A stretch of 15,000 nt of DNA from Phycisphaerae bacterium SM23_33 (GTDB taxonomy: Bacteria > Planctomycetota > Phycisphaerae > SM23-33). The translations under genes were made by a program, and so were the position numbers. The DNA lies in NCBI GenBank assembly GCA_001303665.1, contig LJUF01000152.1, forward strand, positions 1 through 15,000, read 5' to 3'. The notes under the pieces were generated by a model that saw only the letters and a list, made by a program, of their open reading frames with translations, was not told the origin of the DNA and searched no databases. Numbering within the stretch: position 1 is the stretch's first letter; every line of letters begins with the position of its first letter. Below are positions 8,508 to 15,000 of the stretch, piece after piece.

Positions 8508-8513
8508 ACAATC

Positions 8514-8541
8514 ATTTTACCGCGAAAAGGGCTTTTGTCAA
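8514..8541 (-). promoter_or_regulatory. Strong sigma70-type promoter for the PEP-CTERM gene
   Basis: On the minus strand TTGACA (8541-8536, 6/6) is followed after 16 bp by TAAAAT (8519-8514, 5/6). This is one of the two best promoter matches in the window. The predicted start is near 8507. Confidence 0.7.
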
Positions 8542-8563
8542 GGCGGCCGGGCTCCGCTAAGGT
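8535..8563 (+). promoter_or_regulatory. Candidate promoter for the oxidoreductase/glycosidase operon
   Basis: TTGTCA (8535-8540, 5/6) and TAAGGT (8558-8563, 3/6) are 17 bp apart. The -35 hexamer overlaps the -35 of the divergent PEP-CTERM promoter in the palindromic heptamer TTGTCAA. The predicted leader to the ATG at 8653 is about 80 nt. Confidence 0.4.
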
Positions 8564-8652
8564 GTTGCAGCGGTCGACGAAACGTTTGTAGGCGCCGCCG
8601 GCAGGACGGGCATGTTTCCTGGCGGCAGGCGGAGCTTGGGAAAGGCAGTGAG

Positions 8653-10017
8653 ATGTCAGCAGGCAACAGTATTGTGATGAAGCGTGAGGTTCCTGTCCGC
8701 CAGGAGGTGGACGTGTTCGTGGCCGGCGGGGGGCCGGCGGGCGTGGCGGCGGCGGTGGCGGCCGCGCGACAGGGGGTGAGTGTCTTCCTGGCCGAGGGGC
8801 ACAGCTGCTTCGGCGGCATGGGCACGGCCGGGCTTGTGCCGGCGTACATGCAGTTCGGCGACGGCGTGGATTTCCTGGCCGCCGGGATCGGCGAGGAGGT
8901 CCTCGACCGCCTTCATCAGGCCGGCGGCACCGGGCCCGACTACGACCCCAAGCACAAGACGCACGCCTCGGTCGGCATCAACGCCGAGGTACTCAAGCGG
9001 GTGTACGATGAGATGGTGGCCGGGGCGGGGGCGGAGTTCGCCTTCCACACCGTGCTGATCGACGTCCAGACTCAAGGCGAGCGAGTGGCGGCCGCCATCT
9101 GCGCGGCCAAGAGCGGCCTCTTCGCTGTTCGGGCGAAGGTCTACGTTGACTGCACCGGCGACGGCGACCTCTGCGCCTGGGCAGGGGCGCCCTTCGAGAA
9201 AGGCGACGAACAGGGCAACCTCATGCCCGGCACGCTGTGCAGCCTGTGGACCGGTGTGGACTGGCAGGCCGTCCGCGCCTCCGGCCTGGGCGGTGGGGAC
9301 GGCAGGATCGAGCAGGCCTTCAAGGACGGCGTGTTCACCTACCAGGATCGCCACCTGCCGGGGATGTGGCGCGTCGGCGACGACGTCGGCGGGGGCAACA
9401 TCGGGCATACCTTCGGCGTGGACGGCACTGACGAGCGCTCCCTGACCGAGGCCCTGGTCTGGGGCCGCAGGCTCGTGCTGGAATACGAACGCTATTACAA
9501 GGAGTACCTCAGGGGATTCGAGAAGATGAAGCTGGTGGCCACGGGGTCGCTGCTGGGGCTGCGCGAGACCCGGCGGATCATGGGCGACTACGTCCTTTGC
9601 CTGGACGACTTCAAGAGCCGTGCCGTCTTCGACGACGAGATCGGCCGGTACAGCTATCCGGTGGACATCCACCCGTCCAGGGCGGAGAAGCAGGCCTTCG
9701 ACCGCTTCATGGACGAGTGGAAGAACCTCCGCTACGGCAGGGGCGAAAGCTACGGTATCCCCTACCGCTGCCTGCTGCCGCGGAAGCTCGCCAACGCCCT
9801 GGTGGCCGGGCGCTGCATCTCCGCCGACCGCTTCCTCCAGGGCTCGGTCCGCACCATGCCGGGCTGTTACATCACCGGCCAGGCCTGCGGGGCCGCCGCG
9901 GCCTTGGCCGTCCAGAAAGGCACCGACGCCCGCGGCGTGGACGTGAAGGACTTGCAGCAGCGGCTGCTCAAGCTGGGCGCGCACCTGCCGAACGCGGCGG
10001 CCGCGGGCAGGAAATGA
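8653..10017 (+). CDS. FAD-dependent oxidoreductase (FAD_oxidored family)
   Basis: 454 residues, cytoplasmic, no signal peptide. The N-terminal Rossmann fold is clear: beta strand VDVFVAGGGPAG (19-30, GxGxxG-type) and an acidic residue at the end of strand 2 (E49 in FLAEG) for the FAD ribose. Other family marks are CTGDGDLCAWAGAP (167-180), GLRETRRIMGDY (302-313), YGIPYRCLLPRKLANALVAG (367-386) and MPGCYITGQACGAAAALA (402-419), which binds the second part of FAD. The family is common in planctomycetes and Bacteroidetes beside carbohydrate-degradation genes, but substrates are mostly unknown; oxidation of a sugar or sugar-derived compound is a guess. The ATG at 8653 is used because it leaves a short lead into the FAD fold and has GGAAAGG about 7-13 nt upstream; an ATG at 8677 is an alternative. 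The toroid-like gene follows after 14 nt, so co-transcription is likely. Confidence 0.87.
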   Translation: MSAGNSIVMKREVPVRQEVDVFVAGGGPAGVAAAVAAARQGVSVFLAEGHSCFGGMGTAGLVPAYMQFGDGVDFLAAGIGEEVLDRLHQAGGTGPDYDPKHKTHASVGINAEVLKRVYDEMVAGAGAEFAFHTVLIDVQTQGERVAAAICAAKSGLFAVRAKVYVDCTGDGDLCAWAGAPFEKGDEQGNLMPGTLCSLWTGVDWQAVRASGLGGGDGRIEQAFKDGVFTYQDRHLPGMWRVGDDVGGGNIGHTFGVDGTDERSLTEALVWGRRLVLEYERYYKEYLRGFEKMKLVATGSLLGLRETRRIMGDYVLCLDDFKSRAVFDDEIGRYSYPVDIHPSRAEKQAFDRFMDEWKNLRYGRGESYGIPYRCLLPRKLANALVAGRCISADRFLQGSVRTMPGCYITGQACGAAAALAVQKGTDARGVDVKDLQQRLLKLGAHLPNAAAAGRK

Positions 10018-10031
10018 ACGGGTAGCGGCAG

Positions 10032-10858
10032 ATGCGATGTCCTGACGTTGTCATGTCGGCGATGTCCCACCACCCGCGCTACCGAGCCGGGCCCATCGCC
10101 CGGGCCTACTGGCGCTTCACCGCGAGTTGGCAGCGCCGCGACGGAGGCCTGCGTCGCCTCGGCGGGCAGTGGTACCTGTTGGAGCTGGCCTCACGGTTCC
10201 GATTTCGGTCGATCCGCCAGATTCTCACCCGGAGCCTGCCCATGGCGGTGCGCTTACAGAAACGCGACGGCGGCTTCCTGCCGGACTGCCCCGCCCAAAG
10301 CGCCTGCCAGGTGGTGCTGGCATATTCGCGGCACGGCATGCTGGAAGAGTTGCTGGCACGACTCCGCTGTGATCCGAGGCCGCTGATCGAGACGTCGGAG
10401 GCCCCTCTGGCCGTCAGGACCCGCCGCGAGGCCCTGGGCCGGCATGACGGGCGGCTGGCCGGGCGCCTGGAGGCCGGGCTTCGGCGCAGGCAGCGGCGGG
10501 ACAGCTCGTGGGGCGGCCTCATCCTGGCCACGGCCGAGGCGATCCACGGCCTGCTGGATTGCGGCGTGCGGCCGCGTGATGAGGCGGCGGGCAAGGGCTG
10601 CGAGTGGCTGCTGGGGCAGCAGCGGCCGATCGATCGGCGCCTGTTCGCAGGCGCCTGTTCGCCTTCTACACGACGGGCACCGCCCTGGCCGCCCTGTGCC
10701 GCTGCGGGCTGCACAGCCACCCGGCCGTCGTGAAGGGCTTCCGGGAGCTGCTGCGCCTCCGCGGGCCCGGCCGGAAGTACTACACCAATCATTGGTGCAA
10801 CTGCGGCGCGGCGCGATGGGTGCGAACGGGCGCGGCCAAGTTCACCGACCGCATCTGA
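10032..10858 (+). pseudogene. Alpha/alpha-toroid-like protein broken by a 14-bp duplication
   Basis: The frame starting at 10032 is coding-like until about 10649 and then turns into unrelated sequence, while the coding character continues in another frame to a stop at 10858. At the switch, the 13-mer GGCGCCTGTTCGC occurs at 10636-10648 and again at 10650-10662 (period 14). Removing one 14-bp unit joins the halves seamlessly as ...QQRPIDRRLFAFYTTGTALAAL... and gives an intact 270-residue product. The restored protein has helical repeats with QKRDGGF (about 75-81), SSWGGLILATAEAIHGLL and a GCEWLLGQQ segment, reminiscent of prenyltransferase/terpene-cyclase toroids; this family call is tentative. 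There are no transmembrane segments. The start is uncertain (ATGs at 10032, 10053, 10062; no good SD). Lying 14 nt after the oxidoreductase gene, it is probably in the same operon. Recent inactivation, phase variation or a sequence error are all possible. Confidence 0.65.
10636..10662 (+). repeat. 14-bp tandem duplication causing a frameshift
   Basis: GGCGCCTGTTCGC at 10636-10648 is repeated exactly at 10650-10662 with one A between. The 14-bp period is not a multiple of three and explains the frame break in the toroid-like gene. Confidence 0.9.
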
Positions 10859-10990
10859 ATGTTGCTGGTGGTGGAAAGGCGCACACGGTAGTCGGGAGTT
10901 TCCTGCGGTCGTAGCGGCCGGGCACGCCGCCGCGCGCCCTGCAAGGGCGAGGGGTCGTGGGCGGCGCCGGCGCTGAGCGGCCGGCACCGG

Positions 10991-11018
10991 GTCGCCCCCG
11001 CCCCGGGCGCGGGGCGAC
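10991..11018. other. GC-rich hairpin upstream of the GH78-like gene
   Basis: GTCGCCCC (10991-10998) and GGGGCGAC (11011-11018) form a perfect 8-bp stem in the 190-bp gap before the GH78-like gene, about 18 nt upstream of its SD. No T-run follows, so it is not a standard terminator. It could protect or pause the operon transcript. The rest of this gap shows no gene or convincing promoter. Confidence 0.4.
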
Positions 11019-11048
11019 GGAGCCGCGGACCCTTTTGGAGCCATCGGC

Positions 11049-13439
11049 ATGTCCACGGAAGAAGGGATCACCCCGTTTGGCGGCCGGGCCAAGTGGATCT
11101 GGTCGGACGAAGGGATCGTTCGGCCGCGCCCGGATTCCGGGCCGTTCCGGGTCCGGTATTTCCGCCGGAGCTTCGACGCCCCGCCGGGGGCGAGGCTGAC
11201 GGTGCACGTGTCGGCCGACAGCCGGTACAAGCTCTGGTGCAACGGCGTGCTGGTCTGCCGCGGCCCGGCCAAGGGCGACGTGCAGCACCAGTTCTACGAG
11301 ACCGTGGACGTGTCGGAGTTCCTCCGCACCGGCCGGAACGTCCTGGCGGCCCAGGTGGAGTATTACGGCGACGTCTGGTGCACCTACGACGAAGGCGGAG
11401 CGAGCGTCTCGCAGATGACGGCGTGTCCGGGCTTCGTGCTGGACGGCGTGCTCCGCGGCGCCGGCGGCGCCGCCGTCGAAGCCCTCCACTCCGACCGGGG
11501 CTGGCGGGTGCTGGTGGACCGCGCGTATCGGCATCAGATCGACTCCGTGTACAGCCACTGCATTGGATTGATGGAGGATTTCGCGGCCGCGGATTACCCC
11601 TGGGGCTTCCCCGAGGCCGGCTTTGACGATTCGGCCTGGGCTGACGCCCGCGAAGTCACCGAGGCGCTGCGGCTGGACGCCGGCCGTGACACGTACGTGC
11701 CGCATCGGCTCCTTCCGCGGATGATCGCGCCGCTGGAAGAGTCGCCGCCGCGCAGGTTCAAGACGGCCTTCCGCAGCCCCACGGGCGAGGACCTGCCGGC
11801 CTGGTCGGCCATGCTGGCCGGGCGGGGCCCCGTCAGTGTGCCGCCGAAAACCAGCGCCGTCGTCCTGATCGACGTGGGCGAACTGACGACTGGCTACCCG
11901 CGGGTTCGCTTTTCCGGCGGGGCCGGCGCAGCCGTCACGCTTCGCTACGCGGAGGCCCTGACCGACGAATCCGGGACCAAGACCTCGCGCGACGATCTTT
12001 CCTTTGGCGACGCGCGGGGCTACGGCGACGTCGTCCGCCCGGACGGCTCGGCGCGCGTCTACGAGCCGTTCTTCTGGCGGGCGTTTCGATTTGTCCGCGT
12101 GGAAATCACCACCGCCGCCGAGCCGCTGACGATTCACTCGCTGGGTTACGTGTTCACGGCCTATCCGTTCGAGGCGCTGGCCCGGGTGGAGGCCTCGGAC
12201 CCGGACGCGGCCGCCATCTGGGACGTTTCCTGGCGGACGGTCCGGCTGTGCGCTCACGAGACCTATGAGGACTGCCCGTATTACGAGCAGCTCCAGTACG
12301 GCGGGGACACGCAGGTGCAGGCGATGGTTTCCTACGTCGTGGCCGGCGATGCCTCGTTGGCCCGGCAGTGGCTGTACCAGTTCGACTGGTCCCGGCTGCC
12401 GGAGGGCCTGACCCGCAGCCGGTATCCCTCCCGCGTGCCGCAGGTCATCCCGTTGTTCTCGCTGCACTGGGTGATGGGCATCCACGATTACTGGATGTAC
12501 ACCGGCGACCTCCGGGCGGTGGTCGAGCTGCTGCCGGGTGTGCGGCAGGTGCTGGAGTTCTTCGGCCGGCATCTCAACGACGACGGCACCGTGGGCAGGA
12601 TGCCGGGCTGGATGTTCGCCGACTGGTGCCCGCAGTGGCCGCCCGCCGCCGGGGCGAAGGGCTGCCCGCCGGGAGCTGAGCAGGGCCGCTCCGCCCTGGT
12701 GAGCCTGATGACGGTCGAGGCCCTGGACCGGGCGGCTGAACTGGCCGCGGCGGCCGGGGAGGATTCGGCTGAGCTCACCCGCCGGGCCCAGGCCTTGCGG
12801 GAGGCCGCGCACCGGGTCTTCTACGATGAGTCCCGCGGCCTGTACCGGGACACGCCGGACGCTGAGATCGCCAGCGCCTACACCAACGCCCGCGCCATCC
12901 TGGCCGGCATGCCCTGCGACGCAGCGGCCCTGGCCGAGCGGATCGTCCGGGATGACGCCCTCTGTTCGCTGACCTATTTCAGCACGTACTTCGCCTGGCG
13001 GGCGCTGGCGGCGGCCGGACGCTACGAGCTCATGCGCGAACTGCTGGGGCCGTGGCGACGTATGATCCAAGAGGGGCTGACGACCTGGAAAGAGGACCCG
13101 CGGGGCGACCGCAGCGACTGCCATGCCTGGGGCTGCGGCCCGATGGTGGAGTGCGTGCGGGAGATCCTCGGCGTCCGCCCGGCCAAGGCCGGCTACGCCG
13201 CCATCGGCATCCAGCCCAAGCCGGCCGGGCTGAAGTTCGCCCACGGGCGGGTGCCGCTGACCCGCCTGAGCGGCCGGCAGCCGGCGAAGTTCGTTCACGT
13301 GGATTGGCGGGTCGAAGCCGGCCGGTTCATCCTGCGGGCCGAGAGCCCCAAGGGCGTCCCCTGCCTGGTCAGGCTGCCCGACGGCGCCGAAAAAGAATTT
13401 CCCGGCGGCGGGGCGATGTCAATGGAAGCCCGGCTGTGA
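11049..13439 (+). CDS. GH78-like glycoside hydrolase (alpha-L-rhamnosidase superfamily)
   Basis: 796 residues. N-terminal beta-sandwich (about 15-140; KWIWSDEG, FRVRYFRRSF, VSADSRYKLWCNG), a second beta domain with VLIDVGELTTGYPRVRFSGG (272-291) and VTLRYAEAL (296-304), then an (alpha/alpha)6 barrel from about 380, and a C-terminal beta domain from about 715. The motif DCPYYEQLQYGGDTQ (408-422) corresponds to the GH78 acid-bearing DCPxRDExLGWTGD motif, but in the variant form seen in a large uncharacterised subgroup. TTWKEDPRGDRSDCHAWGCGP (678-698) matches the second catalytic region. Family knowledge: GH78 enzymes remove alpha-L-rhamnose from glycosides and polysaccharides; the variant motif leaves substrate uncertain. 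There is no signal peptide, so it should act in the cytoplasm on imported oligosaccharides. The start ATG has GGAG 9 nt upstream (11036-11039). It follows the FAD oxidoreductase and toroid genes on the same strand. Confidence 0.85.
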   Translation: MSTEEGITPFGGRAKWIWSDEGIVRPRPDSGPFRVRYFRRSFDAPPGARLTVHVSADSRYKLWCNGVLVCRGPAKGDVQHQFYETVDVSEFLRTGRNVLAAQVEYYGDVWCTYDEGGASVSQMTACPGFVLDGVLRGAGGAAVEALHSDRGWRVLVDRAYRHQIDSVYSHCIGLMEDFAAADYPWGFPEAGFDDSAWADAREVTEALRLDAGRDTYVPHRLLPRMIAPLEESPPRRFKTAFRSPTGEDLPAWSAMLAGRGPVSVPPKTSAVVLIDVGELTTGYPRVRFSGGAGAAVTLRYAEALTDESGTKTSRDDLSFGDARGYGDVVRPDGSARVYEPFFWRAFRFVRVEITTAAEPLTIHSLGYVFTAYPFEALARVEASDPDAAAIWDVSWRTVRLCAHETYEDCPYYEQLQYGGDTQVQAMVSYVVAGDASLARQWLYQFDWSRLPEGLTRSRYPSRVPQVIPLFSLHWVMGIHDYWMYTGDLRAVVELLPGVRQVLEFFGRHLNDDGTVGRMPGWMFADWCPQWPPAAGAKGCPPGAEQGRSALVSLMTVEALDRAAELAAAAGEDSAELTRRAQALREAAHRVFYDESRGLYRDTPDAEIASAYTNARAILAGMPCDAAALAERIVRDDALCSLTYFSTYFAWRALAAAGRYELMRELLGPWRRMIQEGLTTWKEDPRGDRSDCHAWGCGPMVECVREILGVRPAKAGYAAIGIQPKPAGLKFAHGRVPLTRLSGRQPAKFVHVDWRVEAGRFILRAESPKGVPCLVRLPDGAEKEFPGGGAMSMEARL

Positions 13440-13497
13440 CGCAATGGGATGGGCGGAAATAAGTTAAGTTTTTTTTGCAGTTGGACGAAATGAACTG

Positions 13498-13525
13498 TTG
13501 ACTACGGTTTCGCGGATGCTATAGT
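13498..13525 (+). promoter_or_regulatory. Strong promoter upstream of the ncRNA/tRNA/23S cluster
   Basis: TTGACT (13498-13503, 5/6) and TATAGT (13520-13525, 5/6) are 16 bp apart. An A/T-rich tract at about 13457-13478, in an otherwise GC-rich window, may act as an UP element as in rRNA promoters. The predicted start is near 13532. Confidence 0.72.
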
Positions 13526-13531
13526 TATATA

Positions 13532-13698
13532 GTGCAGCCCAGGGCGCTGGATGAGTGTGCATTCCATCCCTGGTAAAAGGCAGCTTATCTTCGACGTGAA
13601 AGACCTTCGACTGACACTGGTGGCAAAGCTGACGGCCGGTTAGGCCCATCGAGGCGGGCGGACCGTAAAGCCACCAGCCAGTCGGCGGTGGCTTTTTT
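13532..13698 (+). ncRNA. Candidate ~165-nt structured RNA or attenuated rRNA leader
   Basis: The segment runs from the predicted start of the strong promoter to the T-run of an intrinsic terminator and has no credible ORF. Predicted helices: CCAGGG (13539-13544) with CCCTGG (13568-13573), enclosing a smaller GG-ATG/CAT-CC hairpin (13549-13565); CAGCTT (13581-13586) with AAGCTG (13626-13631); a weak ACGG/CCGT pairing (13632-13635 with 13663-13666); then the terminator hairpin. The heptamer CTTCGAC occurs twice (13589-13595 and 13604-13610). It does not fit 6S, SRP, tmRNA or RNase P RNA as far as I can judge by eye. It may be an independent small RNA, or a leader that attenuates the downstream tRNA-23S transcript. 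Its place is where a 16S gene would be expected. Confidence 0.5.
13667..13698 (+). terminator. Intrinsic terminator
   Basis: AAAGCCACC-A-GCC pairs with GGC-GGTGGCTTT around the tetraloop AGTC (one bulged A), followed by six Ts at 13693-13698. This is a clear rho-independent terminator, about 115 nt before tRNA-Ile. No convincing second promoter is seen between it and the tRNA (13699-13811). That gap holds a GGCGG/CCGCC hairpin near 13714-13734 and no gene. Confidence 0.85.
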
Positions 13699-13811
13699 GC
13701 TGCTGCATCGAAGGCGGCCTGATAGAGACCGCCGGGCTTCTTGATAACCACGAGGAGTCTGAAGCGATTGCCCGGGGGTCGCGGCCAGCCGGGCGCAAAC
13801 GGGCCAGGGAC

Positions 13812-13885
<74 letters not shown>

Positions 13886-13987
13886 GTGCAAGGGACTGCC
13901 CGTTTTCCATTGCCAACTGTGGGCCTTTGCCAGGGATGGCCGTGGGGCAGTCGGGCGGCTGGCGTCCCCGGCGTTGTGAATTCAGTT

Positions 13988-14060
13988 GGGGACGTAGCTC
14001 AGCTGGGAGAGCGGCTGGTTTGCAACCAGCAGGTCGCCGGTTCGAGTCCGGTCGTCTCCA
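13988..14060 (+). tRNA. tRNA-Ala (anticodon TGC)
   Basis: Full cloverleaf: acceptor GGGGACG pairs with CGTCTCC (one G-T pair); D-stem GCTC/GAGC; anticodon stem GCTGG/CCAGC with loop TTTGCAA (anticodon TGC); T-stem GCCGG/CCGGT with loop TTCGAGT; discriminator A at 14060. CCA is not encoded. It lies 102 nt after tRNA-Ile, in the standard Ile-Ala order of rRNA spacers. Confidence 0.97.
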
Positions 14061-14444
14061 TGCCGGGGGCGGCGGGGACCGACGGCGTTGCCCGCGGAGA
14101 GCGGTGAAGAAAATCTTCGCCTCCGGGTCCGAAAAGTCTTGCCTGGAGGCGGAGGATTGGGTAAAAAGCTTGGTTCTCGTGCCCTCAGGGGCGCGAGAGT
14201 CTGGCGGATAGATTGCACCGGCCGATAGGGCCGGCGGCGAGTGGTTCAGGCTCTTTGACAACTTCATAGGGTTAGCACGATGCGGGAGGTTCACCGAGAT
14301 CCGCTCGCGCCAAGCGAGGTTGCTTGGCGCGCGTGGATGAGCGCCAAGGCGGCTTGAGAAGGGCCGCGGGATTGATCGCCCGCGGACCCGCACACGTTAT
14401 CGCGGGCCGGTCTGCCCCGTGCGGGCCGGGCCGGTGATAAATGT
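14061..14444 (+). other. Spacer between tRNA-Ala and 23S rRNA
   Basis: No gene is present. The spacer holds several perfect hairpins: CGCCTCC/GGAGGCG (14118-14124 with 14145-14151), CGCGCCAAGC/GCTTGGCGCG (14306-14315 with 14322-14331, 6-nt loop) and CCGCGGG/CCCGCGG (14364-14370 with 14379-14385), flanked by GGG/CCC. A weak promoter-like pair, TTGCCT (14139-14144) and TAAAAA (14162-14167) at 17 bp, could provide a separate start for 23S. A TTATC/GATAA pair (14398 region with 14436-14440) lies just before the rRNA and may belong to a processing stem. Confidence 0.6.
14250..14261 (+). promoter_or_regulatory. boxA-like rRNA antitermination motif
   Basis: GCTCTTTGACAA differs by one base from the boxA core GCTCTTTAACAA that NusB/NusE bind in rRNA leaders and 16S-23S spacers. 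It lies about 185 nt before the 23S start, as expected for a spacer boxA. Confidence 0.7.
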
Positions 14445-15000
14445 GATCAAGCTACTAAGGGTATACGGTGGATGTCTAGGCGTGATGAGGCGATGAAGGA
14501 CGCGGCAGGCTGCGAAAAGCCCAGGGGAGCTGTCAAACGAGCTTTGATCCTGGGATCTCCGAATGGGGCAACCCGGCGCCACAGTGCAAGCTGATGGCGT
14601 CACCGGCGGCTGAATGCATAGGCCGTCGGGGCGAACGCAGGGAACTGAAACATCTAAGTACCTGCAGGAAAGGAAATCAACAAGGGCTGCGCGGGCGATT
14701 CGTCGCTCGCGGAGCCCGGAGACTCCGTCAGTAGCGGCGAGCGAAAGCGGATCAGCCCAAACCCGCCGAAAGGCGGGGGTTGCGGGCGCCGATCGGGAGT
14801 TACAAAGGCAGCGGCAGCCGAAGAGTCTGGAAAGGCTCACCACAGAAGGTGACAGTCCTGTAGGCAAAACCGCCAGCCCTCCGCGGGGCTCCTGCGGGCG
14901 TTAGTCCGCGGGGGCCCTAACGGTTGGCGTTCCAGAGTAGCGCGGAGCTCGTGGAACTCCGTGTGAAACTGGGGGGCCCACCCTCCAAGGCTAAGTACTC
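14445..15000 (+). rRNA. rrl: 23S ribosomal RNA, 5' part (runs off the right edge)
   Basis: The 5' end GATCAAGCTACTAAGGG at 14445 aligns with the E. coli 23S start, followed by hallmark blocks: TACGGTGGATG, GAGGCGATGAAGGACG, CCGAATGGGGCAACCC, GGGAACTGAAACATCTAAGTA, CAGTAGCGGCGAGCGAA, GTCTGGAAAGGC and, at the edge, CCTCCAAGGCTAAGTACTC. This covers roughly the first part of domain I. A variable helix around 14862-14933 is longer than I recall in E. coli (see findings). Open frames inside it are not real genes. No 16S rRNA sequence or its 3' anti-SD (CCTCC near the end) is found upstream. Confidence 0.97.

Noticed and set aside
10842..13298. 818-residue minus-strand open frame opposite the GH78-like gene
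   Set aside because: Mirror of a GC-rich coding region; composition is typical of antisense frames and no domain is visible. The sense frame has recognised GH78 motifs.
13560..13666. Resemblance to a cyclic-di-GMP-I (GEMM) riboswitch
   Set aside because: GGCAAAGC followed by a GGCC stem is reminiscent, but the first conserved half and the tetraloop/receptor arrangement could not be matched, and the downstream genes are tRNAs and rRNA.
14397..14904. Open frames on both strands at the start of 23S rRNA
   Set aside because: They lie inside conserved 23S sequence and are spurious translations of rRNA.

Overview
This is a GC-rich bacterial window (coding regions strongly favour G/C in the third codon position) that most resembles a planctomycete, possibly Phycisphaerae-like. 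The clues are a secreted PEP-CTERM protein, a very long AsmA-like protein, a FAD_oxidored/GH78-like sugar cluster, and above all a tRNA-Ile - tRNA-Ala - 23S rRNA cluster with no 16S rRNA gene in front of it. Unlinked 16S and 23S genes are known in planctomycetes. The lineage is inferred from content, not from a database match.

Layout. (1) 1-187: left edge, with a possible divergent gene start and a TATAAT box just before the first clear gene. (2) 188-6298, plus strand: a 1191-residue AsmA/YhdP-like envelope protein built of ~120-residue repeats, methylthioadenosine phosphorylase (mtnP), and the SRP GTPase Ffh. (3) 6393-8228, minus strand: a secreted repeat protein with a C-terminal PEP-CTERM sorting signal. 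It has a strong sigma70-type promoter (8514-8541) and a ~280-nt leader that can form two mutually exclusive structures near its ribosome binding site. (4) 8653-13439, plus strand: a likely operon of a FAD-dependent oxidoreductase, an alpha/alpha-toroid-like protein broken by a 14-bp tandem duplication, and a GH78-like (alpha-L-rhamnosidase superfamily) glycoside hydrolase without a signal peptide. Its candidate promoter shares its -35 region with the divergent PEP-CTERM promoter. (5) 13440-15000: a strong promoter, a ~165-nt structured RNA region closed by an intrinsic terminator, tRNA-Ile(GAT), tRNA-Ala(TGC), a spacer with a boxA-like antitermination motif, and the first ~556 nt of 23S rRNA, which runs off the right edge.

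How they may work together. mtnP and ffh are housekeeping genes; the AsmA-like protein probably serves envelope lipid transport or assembly. The divergent block pairs a surface/exported protein with cytoplasmic carbohydrate enzymes, which suggests but does not prove a glycan-use function. The most unusual parts are the promoter-RNA-terminator unit standing where a 16S gene would normally be, the alternative structures in the PEP-CTERM leader, and the clean 14-bp duplication that breaks the toroid gene.
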